In this document: positions 1 to 7,626 of the stretch, one piece after another | Position numbering within the stretch: position 1 is the stretch's first letter | Layout: the number at the start of each line of letters is the position of its first letter | IMG/VR virus record: IMGVR_UViG_3300009074_001057 | Coordinates: 1 to 26,019 of that record | Direction: 5' to 3' (one strand) | Origin: a virus | DNA length: 26,019 nucleotides | Position numbers and translations under genes: made by a program | The notes under the pieces: generated by a model | Database searches by the model: none | The model's input: only the letters and a program-made list of their open reading frames with translations | Told to the model about the DNA's origin: nothing

Positions 1-2
1 CA

Positions 3-167
3 TTAGCATTTCAATTTTATAATGATGTTACCTTATATTGGGTAATATCTATAGCAAACCCAAATAAGATTAATATGGGCTCCTTATTTTTAGACCCAGG
101 TGCCCAAATAAGAATCCCAACAAATATAGTCCAAATAGTAGATAGTTATAATATATTAAATAGGTAA
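3..167 (+). CDS. Baseplate wedge protein, gp53-like (C-terminal fragment)
   Basis: An open frame runs from the left edge to the TAA at 165-167, so only the last 54 residues are visible and the true start lies outside the window. The fragment contains a FYNDVTLYWVI stretch followed by an N-x-I segment and then DPGAQIRIP near the end. This pattern (a Tyr-Asp pair, an aromatic-Trp helix, then a Gly-x-x-Ile-x-Ile-Pro strand) matches my memory of the C-terminal part of T4 gp53-family baseplate wedge proteins. Such proteins link wedges into the hexagonal baseplate. It sits 5 nt before the hub-like gene, which fits a baseplate module. The family call is from motif recognition in a short fragment and is moderately sure. 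Confidence 0.62.
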   Translation, partial: LAFQFYNDVTLYWVISIANPNKINMGSLFLDPGAQIRIPTNIVQIVDSYNILNR

Positions 168-172
168 AAGTT

Positions 173-3100
173 ATGGGTCAATCATTTACAGGAACCCCTT
201 TTGATCAAGGTGTAAAAACTCAAATAGAAACAAGACAAAAATCTTTAGGAAAATATACTAATATTCCTTCTAAAGATCTTCAATATTATAATACAAAAAC
301 CCCATTTTTAAGGCTAGCAAGTTCAGTTGATTTAGAATTTTATAACCCCCTAAAAGGAGTACCTAAACAGTTAAAAAATCTAGGATATCCTGTAGATACA
401 TGGGATGGGTATTACTTAGCAAAAAATATAATACTTCAAGGAGGAGTAATGTCAGCAGATTTTGATGAAGGGTCAAACCCAGGAAAATTAAAATTTGGTT
501 TAAATGATGGTAATAGCGTTTTTAATGGTGCTTATGGGTGGGGAGGTACATCAGAAAGAGGATATGTTCCTATGCCTGGTATTACAACAGCCGATGTAAC
601 ATATTATAATAATGGAGCTTTAGCTAAGTGTAACATTAATATAAAATGCTTCAGTAAGGCTCAATTTCAATTAATTGATATACTCTATTTAAGACCAGGA
701 TATACTTTATTAATGGAATTTGGACATTCTGTATGGTTAGATAATGAACAAAATCTAAAATCTATGGATAGTTTCTTAACAGAACCTATGTCTAAATTTC
801 TTTCACCCGATGAAGGAACAAACCAATACGAAATTTATCAATCTATTAAAACGGCTAGAGAAACATATGATTATAACTATGAAGCTTTTTTTGGTCAGAT
901 AAGTAATTTTAATTGGCAGTTTAATAGTGATGGTAGTTATGATTGTCAAGTCCAATTAACATCCTTAGGAGATGTTATTTCAGCCCTAAAATGTAATATT
1001 ACAGACCCTTCTTTAATAGAAATTAAAACAGATACAAGGGGATGGTGGAAAAAATTATGGACATCAGATCCAGACCCCACACAACAACCCCCATTAGTAG
1101 CAAATGCAAATAAAACAATAGTAAATAGAGAATTATATGGTATATACCAAGCTGCTCAAGTTTCAGATCCTCAATTACAACTTTTAGATTATGAACTTGT
1201 AGATTATAGAGGTATAGATGAAAGTGGAAAACCTGAAACCCAATCATCTTTAACATTTTCTAAAGGACTACTTACAATTCCCGGCACAACCGCAGATATA
1301 GAAGAAAACCAATCACCCCAAGTTTATATAAAATATGGAGCTTTTTTAGCTTATTTACAATCAAAAATTCTATTATATGATAATAGTACTGATACACCTT
1401 TAGTTGTTTTTGATATGGATTTTAAAAACCTCGATAAAGATGAAAATGTAATATTTAAAGTACCAGGACAATTTTCAGCAGATCCTAGAATATGTATAAT
1501 TCCTTATTCAAATACTAACATAGGAGAAGGTGTAACTCTACCCCAAACAAAAATTAATGAAGTTGTTTCTGCAACAGCTTGGGAATATCAAACTTATTTA
1601 GGTAGAGTAGGTAACATTATGGTAAATGTTAATTTTTTAGCTACTTGTTTAGTAGATGCCTCTGATGAAAAAGGTAATATTAATGTTATTAATTATCTTA
1701 AAAGTATTAATAATGGATTAATAACAGCATTGGGAGATATAAATGAATTTAAAATCAAATTATCCGATGATGGTTTAAAATTAATATTTAATGAAAATAT
1801 CCCCCAAAGAAGAACACCAGATACCCCAACAAGTGAATATACTAGATTTAATGTGTATGGTGTAAAACCTGGAGTTGAGGGAAGTTTTATTAGAAATGTA
1901 AGTTTAAATGCTTCAATTCCTTCAAATTTTGCTACTATGATATCTATTGGGGCCCAAAGTAATGGAAATCAATTATCTGAAAATGCAACTTCGTTTTCAA
2001 ATTATAATATGGGGTTAGCAGATAGGATTATAAAAGTAAAAGAAAGCATTTACCCTAAAAAAACACCAACTAATGAAGATGAAGTAGATGAAGTAACAAT
2101 AAAAACTAATTTTGATGATAATATAAATGCAACTAATGAAGAAGGTGCAAGTTTATTTTTAAAAATTTATGGGGATGCAAGTTTAAAATTTTTAAATGAT
2201 AACATAGGTTCTCTAGTAAGCCACAATAAAACTCATGCTTCTTTATTAGTAGGAAAATTAACTAAAGATAACCAAATACAAGCTCCTTTCTTTTTACCAT
2301 TTAACTTCCAACTTGAAATGGATGGACTTTCAGGTATGAAATTATATCAGAAATTTTTAATGACTGATGACATTTTACCACCCACATATACTAATGATGG
2401 GGTTGATTTACAAATTACGGGTATAAATCATAAAATAGACACATCATCTTGGATTACAGAGGTAACAACTCAAAGTGTAGCAGCCGAAACTTTAGGAGCT
2501 CCCGCAAGACCAAAACAATTAGTATCATCACAAACAACACAACAATCATCAGCCCAAGGCGATGCATTACCTTTATCAACAAATGAGGCACCAGCATCTG
2601 ATGATCCAGAATCAGTTGAAAGGTTTAATGCTATGCAAGCCTCTTACAATTATGTATTTAGTAGAGATGGAGAAATAAGTGGGATGTGTGCTAGATATTC
2701 TTATAATTTAGCTTTAAATTACATGAGATATTTACGAGATAACAACCCAGAAAAAAGACAATTAGCAGCAGGGGGTAATGCTAACAATAACCAAGAATAT
2801 TATAATAATTTAACAGCCTTAGGATATACTAAAACCCAATCTGTTGTTACTAAAACACAACTATTAAATGACTTAGCTACCCGTACTTGGGGTTATGGGG
2901 ATGTTGTAGCATACTATTGTAATAATGGTCCTACACAAGAATCCCATGTAAAATATGGTCACACGCAAGTTTATGTAGGGACTATTAACTCTGTTGGGTG
3001 GACAACATCAACAAGATCAAATTATAATACAGATTTCCCATATAGATCTAGAGTAGGAGATAATTGGACATATTTAATATTTACAGCACCCGCAGAATAA
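173..3100 (+). CDS. Baseplate hub/tail protein with C-terminal CHAP-like peptidase domain
   Basis: This is a 975-residue protein. Residues about 230-275 contain a segment (GQISNFNWQFNSDGSYDCQV) typical of tail hub or phage late-control proteins, where an aromatic strand precedes a 'DGSYDC' turn. After a Ser/Gln/Thr-rich linker (about residues 780-815) the last ~140 residues resemble a CHAP/NlpC-type cysteine amidase: C839 in GMCARYSYNLA, a WGYGDVVAYY strand, H930 in YGHTQVYVG, and a closing W-x-Y strand. C839 and H930 are the likely catalytic pair. The architecture suggests a hub that carries its own murein-cleaving domain for DNA entry, comparable in role to T4 gp5 but with a different enzyme. 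It starts with ATG after an A-rich leader (GGTAAAAGTT). The hub role is inferred; the CHAP-like end is better supported. Confidence 0.7.
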   Translation: MGQSFTGTPFDQGVKTQIETRQKSLGKYTNIPSKDLQYYNTKTPFLRLASSVDLEFYNPLKGVPKQLKNLGYPVDTWDGYYLAKNIILQGGVMSADFDEGSNPGKLKFGLNDGNSVFNGAYGWGGTSERGYVPMPGITTADVTYYNNGALAKCNINIKCFSKAQFQLIDILYLRPGYTLLMEFGHSVWLDNEQNLKSMDSFLTEPMSKFLSPDEGTNQYEIYQSIKTARETYDYNYEAFFGQISNFNWQFNSDGSYDCQVQLTSLGDVISALKCNITDPSLIEIKTDTRGWWKKLWTSDPDPTQQPPLVANANKTIVNRELYGIYQAAQVSDPQLQLLDYELVDYRGIDESGKPETQSSLTFSKGLLTIPGTTADIEENQSPQVYIKYGAFLAYLQSKILLYDNSTDTPLVVFDMDFKNLDKDENVIFKVPGQFSADPRICIIPYSNTNIGEGVTLPQTKINEVVSATAWEYQTYLGRVGNIMVNVNFLATCLVDASDEKGNINVINYLKSINNGLITALGDINEFKIKLSDDGLKLIFNENIPQRRTPDTPTSEYTRFNVYGVKPGVEGSFIRNVSLNASIPSNFATMISIGAQSNGNQLSENATSFSNYNMGLADRIIKVKESIYPKKTPTNEDEVDEVTIKTNFDDNINATNEEGASLFLKIYGDASLKFLNDNIGSLVSHNKTHASLLVGKLTKDNQIQAPFFLPFNFQLEMDGLSGMKLYQKFLMTDDILPPTYTNDGVDLQITGINHKIDTSSWITEVTTQSVAAETLGAPARPKQLVSSQTTQQSSAQGDALPLSTNEAPASDDPESVERFNAMQASYNYVFSRDGEISGMCARYSYNLALNYMRYLRDNNPEKRQLAAGGNANNNQEYYNNLTALGYTKTQSVVTKTQLLNDLATRTWGYGDVVAYYCNNGPTQESHVKYGHTQVYVGTINSVGWTTSTRSNYNTDFPYRSRVGDNWTYLIFTAPAE

Positions 3101-3102
3101 TT

Positions 3103-3783
3103 ATGTATATACCAAAAAGTAGAATATTAACCAATCAATATAGTAATGATAACTCATTAGTATATAAATCAAATAAAGAAGTTTATACGGGATTTTACTA
3201 CAAAACCTTTGAAGGTAAATACTTTACAGGTAAAACCCAAAATGACCCACCTAATGAAGAATTAGAATTAATAGAAGATATAAATTCAATTCCTATTGTT
3301 GAGCAACCTCAAAATTCAATAGCTTATAGTGATGCACCTACTATATTTGAAGATATTAACACACCCGGATACTCAGAAAGTATGGTAGTAAAATATGCTA
3401 CTTTACAAAAAGTGGATTTATCTAAATCTACCTTAATAAATATGCCCACACAGGAATATCCTTCTCCAACAGAAGAAGACTATAAAGTTGGTAGTTTTAC
3501 TAGATATTTCTGTGTTAAAACAAACCAACCAATTTGGCTTGAAATATCATCAGATACCTTTGATAAACTTGAAAGTAGAAGCGGAGAATGGTTGTGGCAA
3601 CCTTACAAATTAGTAACTTTACAATGGGCTTTAGTAGGAAGTGAAAATTACGTAGCTACTACTAATAAAAATATTATAATATTAGCAGAAAGAAGAAATA
3701 AAGTAATAGGGTTAAATGAATTTTTAAGAGGTAATTGGTTAAAATATTATAGAACTCCACTTGCCAATGCTTTAATAGGATAA
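3103..3783 (+). CDS. Hypothetical phage structural protein, 226 aa
   Basis: I do not recognise a named family. The start at 3103 was chosen over an upstream in-frame ATG because it follows the hub stop by 2 nt and has the local A/T-rich leader, whereas the longer form would overlap the hub gene. The N-terminus (YIPKSRILTNQYSNDNSL, then a Tyr-rich YTGFYYKTFEGKYFTGKT segment) is soluble and resembles small tail or baseplate-associated proteins of marine phages that I recall as uncharacterised. There is no signal peptide or membrane segment. It is the last gene before an intergenic region with the first promoter-like element, so it closes the structural module. A virion role is inferred from position only. 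Confidence 0.55.
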   Translation: MYIPKSRILTNQYSNDNSLVYKSNKEVYTGFYYKTFEGKYFTGKTQNDPPNEELELIEDINSIPIVEQPQNSIAYSDAPTIFEDINTPGYSESMVVKYATLQKVDLSKSTLINMPTQEYPSPTEEDYKVGSFTRYFCVKTNQPIWLEISSDTFDKLESRSGEWLWQPYKLVTLQWALVGSENYVATTNKNIIILAERRNKVIGLNEFLRGNWLKYYRTPLANALIG

Positions 3784-3804
3784 TGAGGTAATAAACTTTA
3801 ATTT

Positions 3805-3826
3805 TAATTTGGCTAAACCCAAATTA
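3805..3826 (+). other. 8-bp inverted repeat overlapping the promoter
   Basis: TAATTTGG (3805-3812) and CCAAATTA (3819-3826) are perfect inverted repeats around a 6-nt loop. A T-rich stretch follows. It could be a weak terminator for the structural genes, or an operator, because its left arm contains the TTGG of the promoter element. The stem has only two G-C pairs, so it is weak as an RNA hairpin. Confidence 0.35.
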
Positions 3827-3837
3827 TTTCTTATATT
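3809..3837 (+). promoter_or_regulatory. Promoter element: TTGG-N15-TTCTTATATT
   Basis: Exact copy of the repeated element, with TTGG at 3809-3812 and TTCTTATATT at 3828-3837, 16 nt before the polymerase ATG. TTG followed 20 nt later by TATATT resembles the Bacteroidota -33 (TTG) and -7 (TAnnTTTG) boxes, and the added TTCK is specific to this set. An early/middle promoter for the replication genes is inferred. Confidence 0.72.
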
Positions 3838-3853
3838 ACGTTAAAATAAAGTT

Positions 3854-5113
3854 ATGTTTTGGTTAGTAGAATCTGAGGATCAAATAAAAAGGTTTTTTCA
3901 AAGTAGTTATAAGGAAGCATTTGTAGAAATAATTCCATATAATGACACCGTACACCCCACACAAAACCAAGTTTGTGCCGTTTATATTCGTCCGTTAGTA
4001 TCCACAAAAGGATTCATGTTGCCCATTTCGCATAGCGAAACGATTGATACTAGTATTGACAATATAAAACACATATTATCAAAATATGATGCATTGTACG
4101 TGCGTGATAAAAAGGAATTTTTACATTATTTTCCTTTAAAAACTCTTTATGACATAACACTTAGTTCTCATACGTATATACGTGAAACAACACAAACCCA
4201 CTCTTACTTCTACAGCAAGATGGGTGATAAAAAAGATTTAAACCGCATTATTCCAATAGTAAAACATTATGAATATTGTGAAAACCTATTTAATGATTTA
4301 AAAGATAAAATAAATGAGCCAATCAACGAATTTTACAACACAAAAGCCTCAGTGGTATTCAACGCCGTGGAGCGAAGTGGTTTACGAATTGATAGAGAAA
4401 AATTCCAATCGCACTTTCACGATGTCGATGGAGAGTATGTCTACACACAATTCAACTTTAAAACCCTTACAGGAAGACCAAGTAATAAATTCAAAGGAGT
4501 AAATTATGCGGCGATACCCAAAGATGACGGTAGTAGAGACAGTTTTATCGCAAGTAATGATTGCTTGCTTGAGCTTGATATTGGTGCTTATCATCCTACT
4601 TTGTTGGCTAAGTTGGTCGATTATGATTTTGGTGATGAGGATATTCATGCTGCCTTTGCTAAAATGTATGGGGTGGATTACCAAAAAGCTAAGGAGTTAA
4701 CATTTAAACAACTATACGGAGGAGTATTTGATAAGTATAAAGATCTGGAATTCTTTAGAAAAGTAACGGCATATACGGATGATTTGTGGGATACTTTTCA
4801 ATATCAAGGCTACATTGAATGCCCTATCTCTAAAAAAATATTCAAAAGAGATGAATTAGATAATATGAAGCCTCAAAAGTTGTTAAATTATTTGCTTCAA
4901 AACTTGGAGACGTCATATAACATTCGTATATTGTGGGAAATATTTAAAACATTAAACGGTGCTAATACAAAATTAATACTATATACTTACGATTCTTTTT
5001 TGTTTGATTTAGATAGAAGTGAAAGGGTAAAAATGGTGGAGATATTAAATATATTTAAAGATTATAAATTAAACATAAAATTCAACTATGGCAACACATA
5101 CAATTTTAAATAA
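3854..5113 (+). CDS. polA-like: Compact family A DNA polymerase, degenerate exonuclease region
   Basis: The 419-residue protein carries family A landmarks: TLTGRPSN (204-211), motif A with D242 in LELDIGAYHPTLLAKL, motif B AKELTFKQLYGG (279-290; K280, F284 and Y288 match Pol I K758, F762 and Y766), and motif C as YDS (379-381) rather than the usual HDE. D242 and D380 are the expected metal ligands. The first ~150 residues look like a decayed 3'-5' exonuclease: where Pol I has a D-x-E metal motif there is only VEII (24-27), so proofreading is probably absent. At 419 aa it is much shorter than Klenow-type proteins (about 600). The Pol I Arg754 equivalent appears to be Tyr276. It presumably acts in phage DNA synthesis with gp32 and gp41 nearby. 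Its first ~700 nt use more CGT/CGC codons than neighbours. Confidence in family A is good; whether it is the main replicase is unknown. Confidence 0.82.
   Translation: MFWLVESEDQIKRFFQSSYKEAFVEIIPYNDTVHPTQNQVCAVYIRPLVSTKGFMLPISHSETIDTSIDNIKHILSKYDALYVRDKKEFLHYFPLKTLYDITLSSHTYIRETTQTHSYFYSKMGDKKDLNRIIPIVKHYEYCENLFNDLKDKINEPINEFYNTKASVVFNAVERSGLRIDREKFQSHFHDVDGEYVYTQFNFKTLTGRPSNKFKGVNYAAIPKDDGSRDSFIASNDCLLELDIGAYHPTLLAKLVDYDFGDEDIHAAFAKMYGVDYQKAKELTFKQLYGGVFDKYKDLEFFRKVTAYTDDLWDTFQYQGYIECPISKKIFKRDELDNMKPQKLLNYLLQNLETSYNIRILWEIFKTLNGANTKLILYTYDSFLFDLDRSERVKMVEILNIFKDYKLNIKFNYGNTYNFK
4904..4932 (+). promoter_or_regulatory. Intragenic promoter element: TTGG-N15-TTCGTATATT
   Basis: Exact copy inside the 3' part of the polymerase gene, with TTGG at 4904-4907 and TTCGTATATT at 4923-4932. 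It is oriented towards the small gene starting at 5088, about 155 nt downstream, and could give that gene its own transcript. The match to the other copies, including spacing, makes chance unlikely. Confidence 0.6.
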
Positions 5114-5576
5114 ACCTTCGCATATGTATAAGGTAGACGACTTTCAGGAGTTGGATAACTTAAACATTAGCGATTTGAATAATAAATTATTTTGCACCTT
5201 TACAACTTTAGAGGAATTAGATGGCCTTTTAGACCACATAACATCTAGTTATTCTATAATGTATAATAAGATATTTGTTTTACATATAAAAAGTAATGAT
5301 GAATATGTTTGCACATATAACATAGATCAGGGAAACATATCTCATTTAGATAGAAATTCATTACCACCTAATACTATAATGGTGCATAGGAAAAAAGATA
5401 CTAATACTTTATATACTATCAATGCCCTAAATGAATTAATTAAAAAATTAAATGGGGGAGTAGTTGATACTAAATTCCCAATTGATTGGCAACATTACAG
5501 AAACACAGTTCTTCTTACCCAACATGATGAATTAAAGCAACTGAAAACAAAGATTTTCAAGATTATTGAACTTTAG
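5088..5576 (+). CDS. Hypothetical protein downstream of polymerase, 162 aa
   Basis: I do not recognise this protein. It is soluble, mixed alpha/beta by eye, with a Lys/Asp-rich C-terminal helix (HDELKQLKTKIFKIIEL). The ATG at 5088 overlaps the polymerase end by 26 nt; an alternative in-frame ATG at 5124 would leave a 10-nt gap. Its position directly after the polymerase, and before gp32, suggests an accessory role in replication, but nothing in the sequence proves it. A copy of the promoter element lies inside the polymerase gene upstream of it, so it may be transcribed independently. Confidence 0.6.
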   Translation: MATHTILNKPSHMYKVDDFQELDNLNISDLNNKLFCTFTTLEELDGLLDHITSSYSIMYNKIFVLHIKSNDEYVCTYNIDQGNISHLDRNSLPPNTIMVHRKKDTNTLYTINALNELIKKLNGGVVDTKFPIDWQHYRNTVLLTQHDELKQLKTKIFKIIEL

Positions 5577-5577
5577 G

Positions 5578-5606
5578 TTGGTTTACCCAAAAGAAGTTCT
5601 TATATT
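5578..5606 (+). promoter_or_regulatory. Promoter element: TTGG-N15-TTCTTATATT
   Basis: Exact copy with TTGG at 5578-5581 and TTCTTATATT at 5597-5606, placed 37 nt before the gp32 ATG. The spacer shares ACCCAAA with the copy at 3809. The leader to gp32 is rich in TTAAAATTAAAAG and has no Shine-Dalgarno sequence. It likely drives gp32 and uvsX. Confidence 0.73.
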
Positions 5607-5643
5607 AACACAGTTATTAAATTAAAATTAAAAGTTATAAAAC

Positions 5644-6486
5644 ATGGATTTAAATGCAATTAAAAAGCGTCTGAATGATTTTCAAAATCAGACAAACAGT
5701 TCCGGAGGTCAACAAAAACAACTATTCTGGAAGCCAACAGTAGGTAAACAACTAATTAGAGTTGCACCTAACAAATACAACAAAGATTTTCCATTTACGG
5801 AAATGAAATTCTACTATGGAATTGGTAGTAAACGAGTAATGGCATCTCCTTCAAATTGGGGTGAGAAAGATCCAATTATGGAATTTGCTAAACAACTTCG
5901 TGGAACTAGTGATAGAGAAAATTGGAGACTAGCTAAAAAATTAGACCCAAAAACACGTATTTTTGCTCCTGTAGTTATTCGTGGGCAAGAAGATGAAGGT
6001 GTTAAGCTGTGGCAGTTTGGTAAAGAAGTTTATCAAGAATTTTTGAATATGGCTGCTGATGATGAAATTGGTGATTTTACTGATATTGCTGGTGGTAGAG
6101 ATATTAAACTATCTACAGTAGGACCAGAAACAACAGGTACTCCTTATAATAAAACATCAATTGGACCATCTTTAAAAACATCTCCACTTCATGATGATGC
6201 TACATTAGTTGAAAGTTTGATGAATGATCAAGCAGATCCAATGAAGGTATTTAAACCACTTTCATATGATGAAATGAAAGTAGCCCTTCAAGAATGGTTA
6301 GCCCCAGAGGGTAGTGAAGAAGAAGGAGAAATAACTTCAGAACCTGCAGTAGCGTTTGACAGTGATGAAAAAAAGTCTAATTACTCATTAGATACAACAT
6401 CTACCAATGTTAAAAAGTCAAAAGCCGCACAATTTGATGATTTGTTTTCAGATGATAAAAATAAATCAGACGATTTACCGTTTTAA
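5644..6486 (+). CDS. gp32: gp32-like single-stranded DNA-binding protein with SSB-type DDLPF tail
   Basis: The 280-residue protein has the gp32-type layout: a basic N-terminal cooperative segment (KKRLNDFQ), an FWKPTVGKQLIRVAPNKYN strand set, a PFTEMKFYYG segment, and a long acidic Ser/Asp-rich C-terminal tail. It lies immediately before uvsX, as expected for T4-like recombination-replication genes. Two points are unusual. It contains no cysteine, so the zinc ribbon of T4 gp32 is missing; the region where Cys would sit reads VMASPSNWGEKDPIMEF. It ends in SDDLPF, the same kind of tip that bacterial SSB uses to recruit partner enzymes. It coats ssDNA during replication and recombination. The start is the first ATG after the promoter leader. 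Confidence 0.85.
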   Translation: MDLNAIKKRLNDFQNQTNSSGGQQKQLFWKPTVGKQLIRVAPNKYNKDFPFTEMKFYYGIGSKRVMASPSNWGEKDPIMEFAKQLRGTSDRENWRLAKKLDPKTRIFAPVVIRGQEDEGVKLWQFGKEVYQEFLNMAADDEIGDFTDIAGGRDIKLSTVGPETTGTPYNKTSIGPSLKTSPLHDDATLVESLMNDQADPMKVFKPLSYDEMKVALQEWLAPEGSEEEGEITSEPAVAFDSDEKKSNYSLDTTSTNVKKSKAAQFDDLFSDDKNKSDDLPF

Positions 6487-6496
6487 TAAATAATTT

Positions 6497-7573
6497 ATGG
6501 CTAGAAAGAAAAAATCACTATCGGAGGCAGTCTCCTCAGAAATACAGGCAAATTTTAACTTAGATGGGTTTAAATCTAAAAAAGGTTTAACATCCAAAGC
6601 TAAATTTAAGGATCAAGAATGGATTCCTCTATCACCAGCATACCAGGAAATAACGTCAGTACCTGGTATTCCTATGGGTCATATAGTTTTACTTAGAGGT
6701 CATTCTGACACTGGAAAAACTACAGCTCTATTAGAAACAGCAGTTGAAGCTCAAAAACGTAAAGTACTTCCGGTTTTTATCATTACAGAGATGAAATGGA
6801 ATTGGGAGCATGCTATACAGATGGGTTTAAAAGTTAATGAAGTTGTTGATGAAGAAACAGGTGAAATAACTGATTATAATGGTAATTTTATTTATGTAGA
6901 CAGAGAAACTATCCATTCAATTGAAGATGTTTCTGGATTTATTCTTGATTTAATTGATGAGCAGAAAAATGGTAACTTACCTTATGATTTACTATTTCTT
7001 TGGGATTCAATTGGTTCAGTACCATGTGAAATGTCTATTAAATCTAATAAAAATAATAATGAGTGGAATGCTGGAGCAATGTCAACACAGTTTGGAAATA
7101 GTGTAAACCAACGCATTACATTATCTCGTAAAGAATCATCTCCATATACTAATACTTTAGTTTGTATTAATAAAGTATGGACAGCAAAAGCAGAATCACC
7201 AATGGGTAAACCAAAACTTATGAATAAAGGTGGATTTGCTATGTGGTTTGATTCAACATTTGTTGTAACCTTTGGTAATATTATGAATGTTGGAACTTCT
7301 AAAATAAAAGCTATTAAAGGAGGAAAACAAGTAGAATTTGCTAAACGTGTAAATGTTCAGGTTGATAAAAACCACATTAATGGTATGACAACAAGAGGAA
7401 AACTTGTAATGACACCTCATGGGTTTATTTTGGATAATGATAAAGATTTGAAGAAATATAAAGAAGACCATGCAGAAGAATGGGCTGCTATATTAGGTGG
7501 AAGTGATTTCAAGATCGCAGAAGAAGATCAAGAATATCATGATATAACATCTCACACAGACGAGCCACAATAA
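6497..7573 (+). CDS. uvsX: UvsX/RecA-like recombinase
   Basis: The 358-residue protein has the RecA-fold core: Walker A GHSDTGKTT (about residues 68-76), a strand ending in a glutamate (FIITEMKWNW), and Walker B-like LLFLWDSIGS (about 166-175). A LSRK...NTLVCINKVW region follows, as in UvsX-type recombinases of T4-like phages. Its C-terminus is acidic. It forms filaments on ssDNA and promotes strand invasion for recombination-dependent replication, working with the gp32 encoded 10 nt upstream. It probably shares the gp32 transcript. The next gene has its own promoter-like element after the stop codon. Confidence 0.87.
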   Translation: MARKKKSLSEAVSSEIQANFNLDGFKSKKGLTSKAKFKDQEWIPLSPAYQEITSVPGIPMGHIVLLRGHSDTGKTTALLETAVEAQKRKVLPVFIITEMKWNWEHAIQMGLKVNEVVDEETGEITDYNGNFIYVDRETIHSIEDVSGFILDLIDEQKNGNLPYDLLFLWDSIGSVPCEMSIKSNKNNNEWNAGAMSTQFGNSVNQRITLSRKESSPYTNTLVCINKVWTAKAESPMGKPKLMNKGGFAMWFDSTFVVTFGNIMNVGTSKIKAIKGGKQVEFAKRVNVQVDKNHINGMTTRGKLVMTPHGFILDNDKDLKKYKEDHAEEWAAILGGSDFKIAEEDQEYHDITSHTDEPQ

Positions 7574-7575
7574 AC

Positions 7576-7604
7576 TTTGATACCCGGGATATCTTTCGTA
7601 TATT
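7576..7604 (+). promoter_or_regulatory. Variant promoter element: TTTGA-N14-TTCGTATATT
   Basis: The downstream half TTCGTATATT (7595-7604) is exact; the upstream box is TTTGA (7576-7580) with a 14-nt spacer instead of TTGG with 15. It lies 22 nt before the nuclease ATG. It is embedded in a strong inverted repeat, which no other copy shows. Confidence 0.58.
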
Positions 7605-7611
7605 CCGGGTA
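7581..7611 (+). other. 12-bp hairpin overlapping the promoter element
   Basis: TACCCGGGATAT (7581-7592) pairs with ATATTCCGGGTA (7600-7611) over 12 positions, with one G-T wobble and a 7-nt loop. The stem has five G-C pairs in the strong outer half. It is followed by TATAAAAAAATC rather than a T-run, so it is not a canonical rightward terminator. It could be an operator, an mRNA 3'-end stabiliser for uvsX, or an attenuator. It covers the -7 part of the promoter element. Confidence 0.55.
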
Positions 7612-7626
7612 TATAAAAAAATCACA

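Noticed and set aside
1023-1256. Minus-strand open frame within the hub gene
   Set aside because: Hydrophobic low-complexity translation typical of the complement of AT-rich coding DNA, with no start context.
4172-4183. Short perfect palindrome ACGTATATACGT in the polymerase gene
   Set aside because: Only 12 bp, AT-rich and coding; no second copy was noticed, so it gives no evidence of function.
4314-4700. Extra open frames on both strands within the polymerase gene
   Set aside because: They overlap polymerase motif A and the TGR motif; low-complexity translations with no start context indicate frame shadows.
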